Origin: Mucilaginibacter sp. SJ
GTDB taxonomy: Bacteria; Bacteroidota; Bacteroidia; Sphingobacteriales; Sphingobacteriaceae
Direction of reading: 5' to 3'
Assembly (NCBI RefSeq): GCF_028993635.1
Contig: NZ_CP118631.1
Coordinates: 1,922,001-1,986,000 of the forward strand
Length of the DNA: 64,000 nucleotides
This document shows, in pieces, positions 8,347-16,365 of the stretch. The position numbers and the translations under genes are program-made. The first letter of the stretch is position 1, and each line of letters opens with the position of its first letter. Under the pieces are notes generated by a model, which was not told the DNA's origin, searched no databases, and saw nothing but the letters and a program-made list of their open reading frames with translations.

Positions 8347-9036
8347 TCAGTCCTCTTCCTCCCCATTTACATTTGCAGTGAGCACATCACTCATATAATC
8401 AAAAAAGGGGCGCATATTTTTAAAGGTATCAGAAGCCTTTATGATGAAGTCCGGGCTTAAAGCCTCCTCATCGGTAAAGCGTCGTCTTACTAAAAACTGT
8501 TTATAACGCAGCAACTCAATAGCTTCATGATCTGCAGCATAACCTTTGGGGGCTGTTTTCAGCTGTTCGCCTTTTAAAACGCCAAAAGTTTTTGTAAACT
8601 CCTTACTGCCGACAATTTGCTTCAACGGCGAGGCATCAAAAGCGATATCATCGCGGATCCGCTTAAGATCGGGCGTATCCGGGGCCCAAAAGCCACCTGC
8701 TATAAATGTATTGCCCGGTTCCAGGTGAAAATAATAACCGCCACGGCGATGCTTGCCCGCCCGTTTAAAATTCCCGCTCCAGTTAGTTTTAAAAGGCGTT
8801 TTATCTTTCGAAAAGCGGATATCGCGGTAAATGCGGTGCAGGACCTTTTTTGCGCCGGGCGTTTCGATAACGTCATGTGTATTGAGCAGGTTCAATAGCC
8901 CGGCAGTAAAAGCCTCCATAAGTTCAAGCTGCTGTTGATATGCCTCTTTATGTTGTGCAAACCAGTCGCGGTTATTGTTCTGTTTCAGTTGCTTCATAAA
9001 ATCAAAGGTGGAGGCGGGTAGTATTAGCTGGCTCAT
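8347..9036 (-). CDS. DUF2461 domain-containing protein
   Basis: A 229-aa protein spanning the full DUF2461 family length. The N-terminus reads STFDFMKQLKQNNNRDWFAQHK, characteristic of the family. IYRDIRFSKDKTPFKTNW and GGYYFHLEPG are the other strongly conserved stretches, and FIAGGFW follows. Function is unknown; the family is widespread in Bacteroidota and is usually a stand-alone gene, as here. There is no signal peptide. The C-terminal tail is acidic (NGEEED). Confidence 0.93.
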   Translation of the reverse strand: MSQLILPASTFDFMKQLKQNNNRDWFAQHKEAYQQQLELMEAFTAGLLNLLNTHDVIETPGAKKVLHRIYRDIRFSKDKTPFKTNWSGNFKRAGKHRRGGYYFHLEPGNTFIAGGFWAPDTPDLKRIRDDIAFDASPLKQIVGSKEFTKTFGVLKGEQLKTAPKGYAADHEAIELLRYKQFLVRRRFTDEEALSPDFIIKASDTFKNMRPFFDYMSDVLTANVNGEEED

Positions 9037-9228
9037 AATTAAAAATAGTCTGCAAAAAGCATGATAGCCAAATTAGAGAAATTTGCAGGCTGTCCAAAAT
9101 CGAATCCGCCCGCACTGTTTAATAATACATTCGGATGATGCTTAAGCAATCGGATTTCCCCTCAAAACAAAAATGTGACACTTGTTTTTTGCCGAAAAAC
9201 CTATCTTAGCCAAACAATCAAACCTGCT

Positions 9229-10020
9229 ATGAAAAGGCGCTCCTTCGTTAAATCAACCCTGTTAACCGGTGTTACCGCAACTGTTTTACCTGCCATGAGC
9301 AAAGCTACAGAAACTTCTCCCAAAGCTGCCGAATACTATGAACTAAGGGTATACAACCTTAAAAATTCGGAACAGCAAAAACTGGTAGAGGATTTCCTGA
9401 AAGATACCGCTATACCGGCCTTCAACCGGTTAGGTGTAAAACATGTAGGGGTATTTACCGAAATGAAACCTGAAGGCCAAACCAGGCTTTTTGTGCTGAT
9501 GCAGTTTAACAGTCTTGCCCATTTCGCAACGGTGACCGATAGTTTCGCCGGCGATGCAGAACTGCAGGCCAAAGGCGCTGCTTACCTTAATGCCCCGGCC
9601 GCCACCCCTGCTTATGAACGGATAGAAAGTTCTTTGTTAAAAGCATTTGTACACATGCCGCATCTGGAAGTACTCGAAAATAAAACGAGGATCTTTGAGT
9701 TGAGGCAGTATCAAAGCGCAACTGAAGCCGCAGGTAAAAAGAAGATTGAAATGTTTAATGATGAAGGCGAAATAGATGTATTTAAACGCCTCGGTTTCAA
9801 GCCCGTTTTTTGGGGCGAAACCGTAATAGGTTCAGAAAGGCCTAATCTTACTTATATGATCACCTTTGATGACCTTGATGCAAAAAACGCGCACTGGAAA
9901 GCTTTTGGTAGTGATCCGCAATGGAAAAAAATCAGTGCTATGCCCGAATATGCCGATGCGCTGCTGGTGAGCAAAATAACATCAACTATGCTGGTTCCTG
10001 CAGCATATTCGCAGATATAA
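9229..10020 (+). CDS. NIPSNAP-family protein with Tat-like signal
   Basis: The chosen start at 9229 (MKRRSFVKSTLLTGV) gives 263 aa with a twin-arginine-like signal (RRSFVK, then a hydrophobic run to VLPAMSKA). The frame also opens at 9175, but that start would bury the signal. Two ferredoxin-like NIPSNAP halves follow: one beginning YYELRVYNLKNSEQ and the second beginning TRIFELRQYQS. Secreted NIPSNAP proteins are common in Bacteroidota and their role is unclear; some are near sugar catabolic genes. It has no operon partner here. Confidence 0.88.
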   Translation: MKRRSFVKSTLLTGVTATVLPAMSKATETSPKAAEYYELRVYNLKNSEQQKLVEDFLKDTAIPAFNRLGVKHVGVFTEMKPEGQTRLFVLMQFNSLAHFATVTDSFAGDAELQAKGAAYLNAPAATPAYERIESSLLKAFVHMPHLEVLENKTRIFELRQYQSATEAAGKKKIEMFNDEGEIDVFKRLGFKPVFWGETVIGSERPNLTYMITFDDLDAKNAHWKAFGSDPQWKKISAMPEYADALLVSKITSTMLVPAAYSQI

Positions 10021-10623
10021 AATTCTTTTTTGTAGCCTTGCGAAGTCTTGAAATCTTCGTAAGGCTTTTCAGCCAGATTTTTCGTACTTCGTTGAATGCC
10101 CTATTTTTCATAAATTTGATCAGCAGCATGGAGGCAAACAGGTAAACACCCAGCGAGGCTGAGATTGAACTTCTGAAAGAAGGATTGAAGCGAAGTTATA
10201 AAGAGCGTTTTCAAATGGCCACCCGTTTGTACAAGATACAACAAACCATGAGCAAGGCTTCGATAGTACATAAACCATTTATCAGCAAATAATCTGTGGA
10301 GGTATTTGACGAGGAAATATTAAGCCTTTCCAAAACCATATTCCCCCTCAATTTCTCTACTGCCTGTTTCAACATTTGTTTTAAATAGATATTGCCTTAA
10401 TTAAGATCAAAAGCCCCTGGTTTTGAGAAAGGTCAAAGGTGCGCAATTCTTATTGAGACTTATAACTTCCATCAACCATCACATAAGCCAAGAAATACTC
10501 AACAAATATCATAAAAAATACTATTAAATAAGTAAAAACAATAGTTATCCATACCCGGCTCTGCGCCGGGATTATGAAAGTTAAGGCCCGGGCGTAATGC
10601 TATTACGCAGGCAAAAATAAAAG
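10021..10623. other. Gene-poor stretch before the tRNA cluster
   Basis: Apart from the decayed small ORF at 10128-10292, listed separately, I see no coding or RNA gene in these about 600 bases. The stretch after 10300 is AT-rich and shows no protein-like frame. Confidence 0.5.
10128..10292 (+). pseudogene. Decayed small helical protein with in-frame stop
   Basis: From ATG 10128 the frame reads MEANR, a TAA at 10143-10145, and then a coherent peptide (TPSEAEIELLKEGLKRSY, KERFQMATRLYKIQQTMSKA, SIVHKPFISK) to a second TAA at 10290-10292. The helical, charge-patterned sequence after the stop looks like real protein, so I read this as a small gene inactivated by one nonsense codon. I recall similar short proteins with LKRSYxERFxxATRLYK preceding other genes in Bacteroidota, but cannot name the family. 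It could also start downstream of the stop at a non-ATG codon. Confidence 0.5.
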
Positions 10624-10697
10624 AGGCCGGTACAAGATTCGAACTTGCGGACATTCCTTTTGCAGAGGACTCCCTTGAACCACTCGGGCAACCGGCC
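10624..10697 (-). tRNA. tRNA-Cys (GCA)
   Basis: A minus-strand 74-nt cloverleaf. The acceptor GGCCGGT/ACCGGCC is perfect, with discriminator U. The anticodon loop is CTGCAAA (anticodon GCA) on a TCCT/AGGA stem. The T arm is GCAAG-TTCGAAT-CTTGT. The outer anticodon-stem pair is a mismatch. No CCA is encoded. It is 6 bases downstream of the next tRNA of the cluster. Confidence 0.85.
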
Positions 10698-10703
10698 ATG
10701 TTG

Positions 10704-10776
10704 TGGAAATAAAAGGACTTGAATCTTTAACCGACACCGTATAAGGGTGCTGCTCTTACCATTGAGCTATATTTCC
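10704..10776 (-). tRNA. tRNA with UAU anticodon (tRNA-Ile-like, reads AUA)
   Basis: A minus-strand 73-nt cloverleaf. Acceptor GGAAATA/TATTTCC is perfect. The D arm is GCTC/GAGC, the anticodon stem GCACC/GGTGT with loop CTTATAC giving anticodon UAU. The T arm AAAGA-TTCAAGT-CCTTT has an A-C mismatch at the position 53-61 pair, normally G-C. Bacteria normally read AUA with a lysidine-modified CAU tRNA, so UAU is unusual. The gene may be a functional rare tRNA or one beginning to decay. The amino-acid identity is inferred only from the anticodon. Confidence 0.7.
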
Positions 10777-10789
10777 AGCTGTAAATCAG

Positions 10790-10863
10790 CAGGGTAACCC
10801 GGACTCGAACCGGGAGCCTCCACATCCCAAATGTGGTAATCTGACCAATTGATATACTACCCT
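10790..10863 (-). tRNA. tRNA-Pro (UGG)
   Basis: A minus-strand 74-nt cloverleaf. Acceptor AGGGTAG/TTACCCT (one G-U pair), anticodon stem CCACA/TGTGG with loop TTTGGGA (anticodon UGG), and a strong T arm CCCGG-TTCGAGT-CCGGG. It is the first gene of the tight three-tRNA cluster (13 bases to the UAU tRNA). Confidence 0.85.
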
Positions 10864-10871
10864 GTAAAGCA

Positions 10872-10906
10872 AAAAATCCCCTTAGTTTTTATCTAAGAGG
10901 ATTTTT
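10872..10906. terminator. A/T-flanked hairpin upstream of the tRNA cluster
   Basis: Arms 10872-10885 and 10893-10906 pair at 13 of 14 positions (AAAAATCCCCTTAG with CTAAGAGGATTTTT). Terminal A and T runs allow termination on either strand. It lies just upstream (in minus orientation) of tRNA-Pro, so it may insulate the cluster from read-through. Confidence 0.6.
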
Positions 10907-11184
10907 CAATGTTGTTATATACTTACTATATATACATAGCTATCTCCTCTGATAAATCAGTATGGGTGATGGACACAGTATACATATTGTTGTTTTCATG
11001 ATGCAATTATACAAACAATATTTAAATTAAAAAATAATATGAAAAATATTTTCACAAATAGATTTGAGATGTGAGACATGAGATTTGAGACAAAAGAAAT
11101 TTGTTATTCATACCATGCACACCAACCTTAGCGCCTTAGTAAGACACTTCTTCCCTTGGAGATAAGTAATGGAAGATGTCGTAA

Positions 11185-11262
11185 GCGGGTATTACCTCCC
11201 TGGTTGAAAAGCATGTAGCAATACATTCTTGCCAGTTCGAATCCGGAATACACCTGCTGCCA
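11185..11262 (+). pseudogene. tRNA-like relic
   Basis: GCGGGTA near 11185 and CACCTGC near 11250 can pair at 6 of 7 positions. Between them is a T-loop-like CCAG-TTCGAAT-CCGG, and CCA follows shortly after. No proper anticodon stem-loop can be drawn (ATGTA-GCAA-TACAT leaves a 4-base loop), so I read it as a decayed tRNA rather than a functional one. It is 320 bases from the tRNA cluster and on the opposite strand. Confidence 0.3.
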
Positions 11263-11399
11263 GTAGCCTTTCAATTTAAAACCGCCATTATTCGCCATAG
11301 GGTCACCTATTGTTACTTCCTGTATTAATTATTAATTAAGGAAACCCAACCCCAAAACCTTAATTATGACAACCATTAAAAGAATAGCAAATCTAAACA

Positions 11400-11432
11400 A
11401 AAAGGGCCTTTCCAACCCGGAAAGGCCCTTTT
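11400..11432 (-). terminator. Terminator of the GH92 gene
   Basis: Perfect 14-bp arms AAAAGGGCCTTTCC / GGAAAGGCCCTTTT with a 5-base loop. On the minus strand it is followed by a T run and lies 38 bases after the GH92 stop at 11471. Confidence 0.9.
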
Positions 11433-11470
11433 AATTTGAGAACTAATTTCTAATCACCAACCTCCAATCA

Positions 11471-13759
11471 CTACTTATGCTTCGCGCTCATATAAAAAGT
11501 AATCTCGCCGCCATTCATGATCTCGTCATGACTGATGCATAGCTTATCAAGCGGCTTGCCGTTTAACACCATCTTTTGCACATAAACGTTTTTAGCGCTC
11601 TGATTTTTTACATTGATGGTAAACTTTTTACCGTTATCCAGATTGATCACCGCATGGTCAACAGCCGGGCTACCGATTGAATATTGATCTGAACCCGGAG
11701 CAACTGGGTAAAAACCAAGGGACGTAAATATATACCAGGCACTCATCTGGCCGGTATCGTCGTTGCCACCTAAACCATCAGGAGTTGGTTTGTACATCAT
11801 TGGTAAAATCATGCGTACGCGCTCCTGTGTTTTCCATGGCTTATTTGTCCAGTTGTACAGGTAGGCTACGTGGTGCGATGGTTCGTTACCATGCACATAG
11901 TTACCGATAATACCGTCGCGGGTGATATCTTCTGTTTCGGCAAAATATTTATCAGGCAGGTTCATGGTAAACAATGAATCCAGGTAACGTACAAAGCGCT
12001 TATCGCCACCCATCAGTTTGATCAGGCTTTCGGGATCCTGCGGCGCGAACAATGTATAGTTCCAACTGTTACCTTCAATAAAACCTTCGTTAATGGTGCT
12101 TAACGGATCAAACTTAGTCCTGAATGAACCATTGGCCAGTTTTGGGCGCATAAAACCAACTGCAGGGTCATAAACGTTTTTATAATTTCCCGAGCGTTTA
12201 ATGAATTCCTCGTAAATGTCATTCCTGTTCAGTTTTTTAGCAAGCTGAGCAATAGCCCAGTCATCAAAAGCATATTCGAGGGTTGAAGACACTGATACAC
12301 CGCTTTTTTCATCGGGGATGTATCCTTTATCCATATACTCGCCAATCCCTTCATAATCGCGGTGACGGGCTGTGGCAACACAGGCATCAAGTGCTTTATT
12401 AGCATCAAAATTCACATTACCTTTTATTACAGCATCGGCAATTACAGCAACGCTATGGTAACCGCTCATACACCAGTTTTCGTTACCCGAGTTTGACCAT
12501 ACCGGCAGCATATGCTCCGGGCTTTGATCAAAGTGCGCCAACATCGACTGGATCATATCCGCGTTACGTTTCGGCTCAATGATATTGAACAGCGGGTGTA
12601 ATGCCCTGTAAGTATCCCAAAGCGAAAATGTAGTGTAGTTAGTAAAACCATCGGCTTTGTGTGCATTTTGATCAAGCCCCTTGTACTGTCCGTCGGCATC
12701 CATGTACAAAGTCGGGTTGATCATGGTATGGTACATAGAGGTGTAGAAATTCAGTTTGGTTTCTTTACTTCCGACAATCTCTATTTTATGCAGTTCCTGT
12801 TCCCAAAGCTGCTGGCCGTCATTTTTTACCTTATCAAAATCCCAACCCGGTGCTTCGGTACGCATATTATTCAGCGCACCGTCCATACTTACAGGAGATA
12901 TGGCAAACTTAATTTTGATCTTCTCCCCTTCTTCGGTTTTAAAGTCGAAGTAACTGCGGATTTGCCTGCCTGCAATTTCAGGGAAGTTTTTGGTTTGATT
13001 GAATTTACCCCAGAAACCACCGTACACCTCACGCTTGTCATATTTTTTATATCCATGCTGATAAAATGGCTTTGAAAATGCCATCGCGAAGTATAAGGTA
13101 CGTGTGCGGGCCCAGCCATTGGTTTGACGGTAGCCTACAACTGTTGAATCGTTAACAACTTTAACGTAAGTCCATACGTTTTTGTCGGGGTAGTTATAGA
13201 TTCCGGCCATGAGGTCGAGTATAATGTGCGACTGATCAGACTTGGGGAAAGTATATTGATGAAAACCAACTCTTGCTGTGGTAGTTAGCTCGGCAGTAAT
13301 ATTATTAGCGTCAAGTTTTACTTTATAATAGTTGGCCCCGCTAACCTCATTCTGGTGCGAAAACCCCGAACGGTAGCCGCTACCGGTTTTATCGGCCACA
13401 CCCGGATTGAGTTTCAAAGCACCAACGGTTGGCATAATTAAAAAGTCGCCCAAATCTGAGTGACCGGTACCGCTGAAGTGGGTATGACTAAAGCCTACTA
13501 TCGTTTTATCGTCATACTGATATCCTGCACAATATTTATATACATCCGGATTGTAATGACCGTCCTTTTCATAACCGGCAGTGTCTGTTTCGGGGCTTAA
13601 TTGCACCATACCAAAAGGTACCGTTGCTCCGGGATAGGTATGCCCCATGCGTTGCGTACCTATAATAGGATTAACATAATCAACCAGCTTTTCTGTTTTG
13701 GTTTGAGCCTGGCTATAAACGGCCGTACCTATTAATAATGCTGTAAGTAATCTTCTCAT
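11471..13759 (-). CDS. GH92 family alpha-mannosidase
   Basis: A 762-aa secreted enzyme: signal peptide (residues 1-18, ending YSQAQ), then the full GH92 fold. Family landmarks are YVNPIIGTQRMGHTYPGAT at the N-terminus, SHTHFSGTGHSDLGDF near residue 107, PVWSNSGNENWCMSGYHSV in the middle, the acidic IEGNSWNYTLFAPQD near 570, and GNDDTGQMSAWYIFTSLGFY near 685. The last holds the catalytic aspartates known from the family. GH92 enzymes are calcium-dependent exo-mannosidases that trim alpha-linked mannose from mannans or N-glycans, in the periplasm or at the surface. The gene is downstream of and co-directional with the secreted metallopeptidase gene, and near a LacI regulator. Confidence 0.95.
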   Translation of the reverse strand: MRRLLTALLIGTAVYSQAQTKTEKLVDYVNPIIGTQRMGHTYPGATVPFGMVQLSPETDTAGYEKDGHYNPDVYKYCAGYQYDDKTIVGFSHTHFSGTGHSDLGDFLIMPTVGALKLNPGVADKTGSGYRSGFSHQNEVSGANYYKVKLDANNITAELTTTARVGFHQYTFPKSDQSHIILDLMAGIYNYPDKNVWTYVKVVNDSTVVGYRQTNGWARTRTLYFAMAFSKPFYQHGYKKYDKREVYGGFWGKFNQTKNFPEIAGRQIRSYFDFKTEEGEKIKIKFAISPVSMDGALNNMRTEAPGWDFDKVKNDGQQLWEQELHKIEIVGSKETKLNFYTSMYHTMINPTLYMDADGQYKGLDQNAHKADGFTNYTTFSLWDTYRALHPLFNIIEPKRNADMIQSMLAHFDQSPEHMLPVWSNSGNENWCMSGYHSVAVIADAVIKGNVNFDANKALDACVATARHRDYEGIGEYMDKGYIPDEKSGVSVSSTLEYAFDDWAIAQLAKKLNRNDIYEEFIKRSGNYKNVYDPAVGFMRPKLANGSFRTKFDPLSTINEGFIEGNSWNYTLFAPQDPESLIKLMGGDKRFVRYLDSLFTMNLPDKYFAETEDITRDGIIGNYVHGNEPSHHVAYLYNWTNKPWKTQERVRMILPMMYKPTPDGLGGNDDTGQMSAWYIFTSLGFYPVAPGSDQYSIGSPAVDHAVINLDNGKKFTINVKNQSAKNVYVQKMVLNGKPLDKLCISHDEIMNGGEITFYMSAKHK

Positions 13760-13782
13760 TGTAATCTAAAGTATATTCATTG

Positions 13783-13804
13783 TTTCCTCTTATATATGAG
13801 GAAA
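13783..13804 (-). promoter_or_regulatory. Inverted repeat upstream of the GH92 start
   Basis: Arms TTTCCTC (13783-13789) and GAGGAAA (13798-13804) flank TTATATAT, 24-45 bases before the GH92 start codon. The position suits an operator or a leader hairpin. It does not resemble the AAAACGTTTT sites near the LacI gene, so a different regulator would be needed. Confidence 0.4.
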
Positions 13805-13922
13805 TTCTGCATCGTGGCCGCTGGCCTTGTAATCTTTTTTAACAAAGCAACTAATTTATGTAAAGCAGCCCGCTAAATATGGGAGTACGTGGTATTTGTT
13901 ACAGATACCTGTAACAAACGGT

Positions 13923-14594
13923 TTAAACCGCGGGATTTAAAGCATAAGCGGCCCACAATTCATCCACTGTTTTACCTGTTAGGTTTTTCCAACTCTCGTT
14001 GGTGAAAGTATGCTCACGCAGTTGCTTATCAAGTATTTTTACCAGATCGGGCTTTGCGTTTTTTTCTGCCCATACCAAAAAGCGTGCAGTTACGCGATAT
14101 GCATTATCATAGTTTTGGGTTGACTTAAATGCTGGTAATGCCCATTTGGCCCCGGCGTTGTCTACTCCAAATTTAAACCGGGCATAATCGGCAATCCCTT
14201 CGGTTAACCATCCGGGGCCATCGCTGTTGCCATAAGCCTGTACAATGTGCATTACTTCGTGGGTAACCACATCAATATCGCCCGGATGTTTGGTCATGTA
14301 TTTCGCGCTGAACACTACAGTGTCATTACCGGTAGCAGCCACGCCGTCATAAGCAGTATCGATAACAAACGTTACTTTTTTAGATGTTTTTTTGTTGTAC
14401 TCCTTTGCAAGCTTTGGATACACTTCAAAAAAGGTTTTGATCAGCCTCTCTTTCAAATCTGTGCCAAACGCGGCATCCTTGCTGATAAAAGTTACCTGAT
14501 AGTCCTTTTGTTTAAAAACTTCCTGCGCATGGGCATTCAATCCCATGAACAAGCCCGAAATTAAGAATAGTGAGAAAATAAATATTTTTTTCAT
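13923..14594 (-). CDS. Basic secretory protein (BSP) family metallopeptidase-like
   Basis: The start at 14594 (MKKIFIFSLFLISGLFMG) gives 223 aa with a clear signal peptide ending NAHA. The frame extends to 14639, but that would bury the signal. The mature part matches the 'plant basic secretory protein'/peptidase family: DVVTHEVMHIVQAY carries the zinc HExxH motif, followed by GPGWLTEGIADYARF, where the downstream glutamate is a likely third ligand. The C-terminus has VDELWAAYALNP. A secreted protease beside a GH92 mannosidase fits glycoprotein breakdown, which is inference. Its promoter abuts a LacI-type palindrome. Confidence 0.88.
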   Translation of the reverse strand: MKKIFIFSLFLISGLFMGLNAHAQEVFKQKDYQVTFISKDAAFGTDLKERLIKTFFEVYPKLAKEYNKKTSKKVTFVIDTAYDGVAATGNDTVVFSAKYMTKHPGDIDVVTHEVMHIVQAYGNSDGPGWLTEGIADYARFKFGVDNAGAKWALPAFKSTQNYDNAYRVTARFLVWAEKNAKPDLVKILDKQLREHTFTNESWKNLTGKTVDELWAAYALNPAV

Positions 14595-14636
14595 GAATAG
14601 TTTTGGTTTTTGCGATTGATAATAATTAAAACCATC

Positions 14637-14660
14637 CAAATATAGATAAAACGTTTTATC
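14637..14660 (-). promoter_or_regulatory. -7 promoter element (TATATTTG) abutting a perfect LacI-type operator
   Basis: On the minus strand the Bacteroidota -7 consensus TAnnTTTG is matched by TATATTTG at 14644-14637. Directly upstream, at 14645-14660, is the perfect 16-bp palindrome GATAAAACGTTTTATC, with the AACGTT centre typical of LacI-family operators. A bound repressor would block the promoter of the BSP metallopeptidase gene. A LacI gene lies immediately beyond. Confidence 0.75.
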
Positions 14661-14718
14661 ATTAAAACATATTCCTCTGTAATATTATTAATAGTTTCCT
14701 TTCAATTTGTTCAAAAAC

Positions 14719-14751
14719 AAACGCCTGTTGCTCTTCAAACAACAGGCGTTT
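14719..14751 (-). terminator. Hairpin terminator downstream of the LacI gene
   Basis: Perfect 12-bp arms (14719-14730 and 14740-14751; core CGCCTGTTG/CAACAGGCG) with T-rich flanks on both strands. It separates the LacI gene from the BSP promoter. Confidence 0.7.
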
Positions 14752-14879
14752 TATTAATTAAACAATATTATCAAAAAAGAACTATGAAGCAGTTGAACTA
14801 TGATGGAGTTAGCCCCCCAACTATCCCAACCGGTTCTAACTAACCAGGTGAGCAGCATCTGTGTTCAAAGCTAACTAAA

Positions 14880-14891
14880 TAAAACGTTTTA
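14880..14891. promoter_or_regulatory. Second LacI-type palindrome (TAAAACGTTTTA)
   Basis: A perfect 12-bp palindrome sharing AAAACGTTTT with the operator at 14645-14660. It lies 47 bases past the LacI stop and about 230 bp from the first site, which would permit looping between sites. Function is inferred from sequence identity. Confidence 0.5.
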
Positions 14892-14937
14892 CCAAATGAT
14901 TTCTAAGGATATCTGTATACCCAATACTAAACTATTG

Positions 14938-15969
14938 TCACGCTGTGGCCTTCGACAGGGTCGATCCCCGCTCAATAAGTTTCGACGGGATCTTCAGATC
15001 AATTTTTGAAGCATCGAGTTTGTGGGTATTGATCTGTGCCATTAAAATATCAATTGCCGATTTTGCAATGTCGTAAGTAGGTTGTTGTATGGTAGTAATA
15101 CCCGGCGGGTATAGACTAAACACTTCATTATCATCAAAACTTATCACGGCCAAATCATCCGGGATACTAAGCTTAAGATCTTTGATGGCCTGCAAACCCA
15201 TGGTACCCAAATAATTGGTGGTAAAGAAAACAGCATCCATTTGTTTTTGCTTTTCAATAAATGCTTTAACAGCCTCCACCCCCTCATTCTTGTCCATATC
15301 AAAGGGGACCTTTAAAACCATCTTACTGCTCTCTTTCAGGTTATTATCTTTTAAAGCAGCTTTGTAGCCCAGGCTCCTATCGTTTAGCTGGATCAGCCCG
15401 AGGTCGGCAGTTACCATCCCGATATTTTTATATCCCGATCGTACAAAACAATCAACAGCGTTGTAAGCGCTTGCATAATTATCAACCAGGACATGGGGGA
15501 TGCTTGTCCCCGGGAAATATCCATCAATGAGCACTACCGGCTTTTCATTATCAACCAGGTTCTGGATATCTTTTTCCAGCCCTTTCATCGGGGTAATAAT
15601 ATAACCATCAACCAGTTGCTGGCTCAGCATCCTGATCATATCCTTACCTTTTTGCAAGTTATTATTGGTGCTGCAATAAATAATACGATAGCCGTCTTTT
15701 TCAGCCTCCTCTTCAATAACCTTTGCCATCTCTCCAAAAAACGGCCCGCCAATACTCTCCACTATCAGCCCGATGACTTTTGAAACACCCGTACGTAAAC
15801 CAACCGCCATACGATTAGGTTCATAACCATTTTTTTGGGCCACATCCAATATCTTCTTACTGATCTCTTTGCTAATACGGCCCTTGCCATTTAAAACAAA
15901 TGAAACAGTAGTTATTGACGTATCGGTAAGTTTGGCTATATCCTTAATGGATATCTTTTTTTTCATCAT
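14938..15969 (-). CDS. LacI-family transcriptional regulator
   Basis: A 343-aa regulator. The N-terminal helix-turn-helix reads KISIKDIAKLTDTSITTVSFVLNG (residues about 4-27), followed by the hinge helix segment NGYEPNRMAVGLRTG. The periplasmic-binding-protein-like core has VIGLIVESIGGPFF near residue 67 and the C-terminal DDLAVISFDDNE and TTIQQPTYDIAKSA. Two in-frame methionines open the gene (MMKKK); either could be used. Sites with AAAACGTTTT nearby are plausible targets, one against the promoter of the BSP metallopeptidase. The effector is likely a sugar, but which one cannot be read. Confidence 0.92.
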   Translation of the reverse strand: MMKKKISIKDIAKLTDTSITTVSFVLNGKGRISKEISKKILDVAQKNGYEPNRMAVGLRTGVSKVIGLIVESIGGPFFGEMAKVIEEEAEKDGYRIIYCSTNNNLQKGKDMIRMLSQQLVDGYIITPMKGLEKDIQNLVDNEKPVVLIDGYFPGTSIPHVLVDNYASAYNAVDCFVRSGYKNIGMVTADLGLIQLNDRSLGYKAALKDNNLKESSKMVLKVPFDMDKNEGVEAVKAFIEKQKQMDAVFFTTNYLGTMGLQAIKDLKLSIPDDLAVISFDDNEVFSLYPPGITTIQQPTYDIAKSAIDILMAQINTHKLDASKIDLKIPSKLIERGSTLSKATA

Positions 15970-16365
15970 CGTTTTTTAAATTCAGGTTTAAGGTTTAGTA
16001 TGCCCTGCATCTTAAAGTCTTATCAATTTTTATGTTAAACCGGCAATTGGTCAAACAGGTATCTCTGTTAAAATTCAACTTTTTGCTTTTTTCAATCAAA
16101 CCCGGCAAGTTAATTTTGCTAATTGCCAATATTTTAACCTTGTAATATAAACATTTAAAACCGGACTGGTAAATATAGCGTATGGCTTCCATTTTCGATC
16201 TTTTAAACAACAATTTATTACAAAACAGTCATAAATTTTCGTTAAGGTCATCAAAAAATCAAAACAGAAGGCCTGTTATAAAAGCTTTCTCATATCAATT
16301 GCTGACAAATTAATGCTAAATTTAGATTTTGTGTTTTCCCTGATTAATTGGTATTTTAAAACTTC
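15970..16365. other. 396-bp divergent intergenic region
   Basis: This separates the LacI gene (minus) from the permease gene (plus). It is AT-rich and should hold both promoters. I see no LacI-type AAAACGTTTT palindrome here, so clear autoregulation is not visible, and no credible short gene or RNA. Confidence 0.45.

Noticed and set aside
11366..11434. Short plus-strand frame of 22 codons overlapping the GH92 terminator
   Set aside because: It covers the perfect hairpin and is on the opposite strand to the gene it terminates; there is no support for translation.
15995..16213. Minus-strand 72-aa frame in the LacI-permease gap
   Set aside because: Composition is low-complexity and there are no conserved features; it lies in a promoter region.
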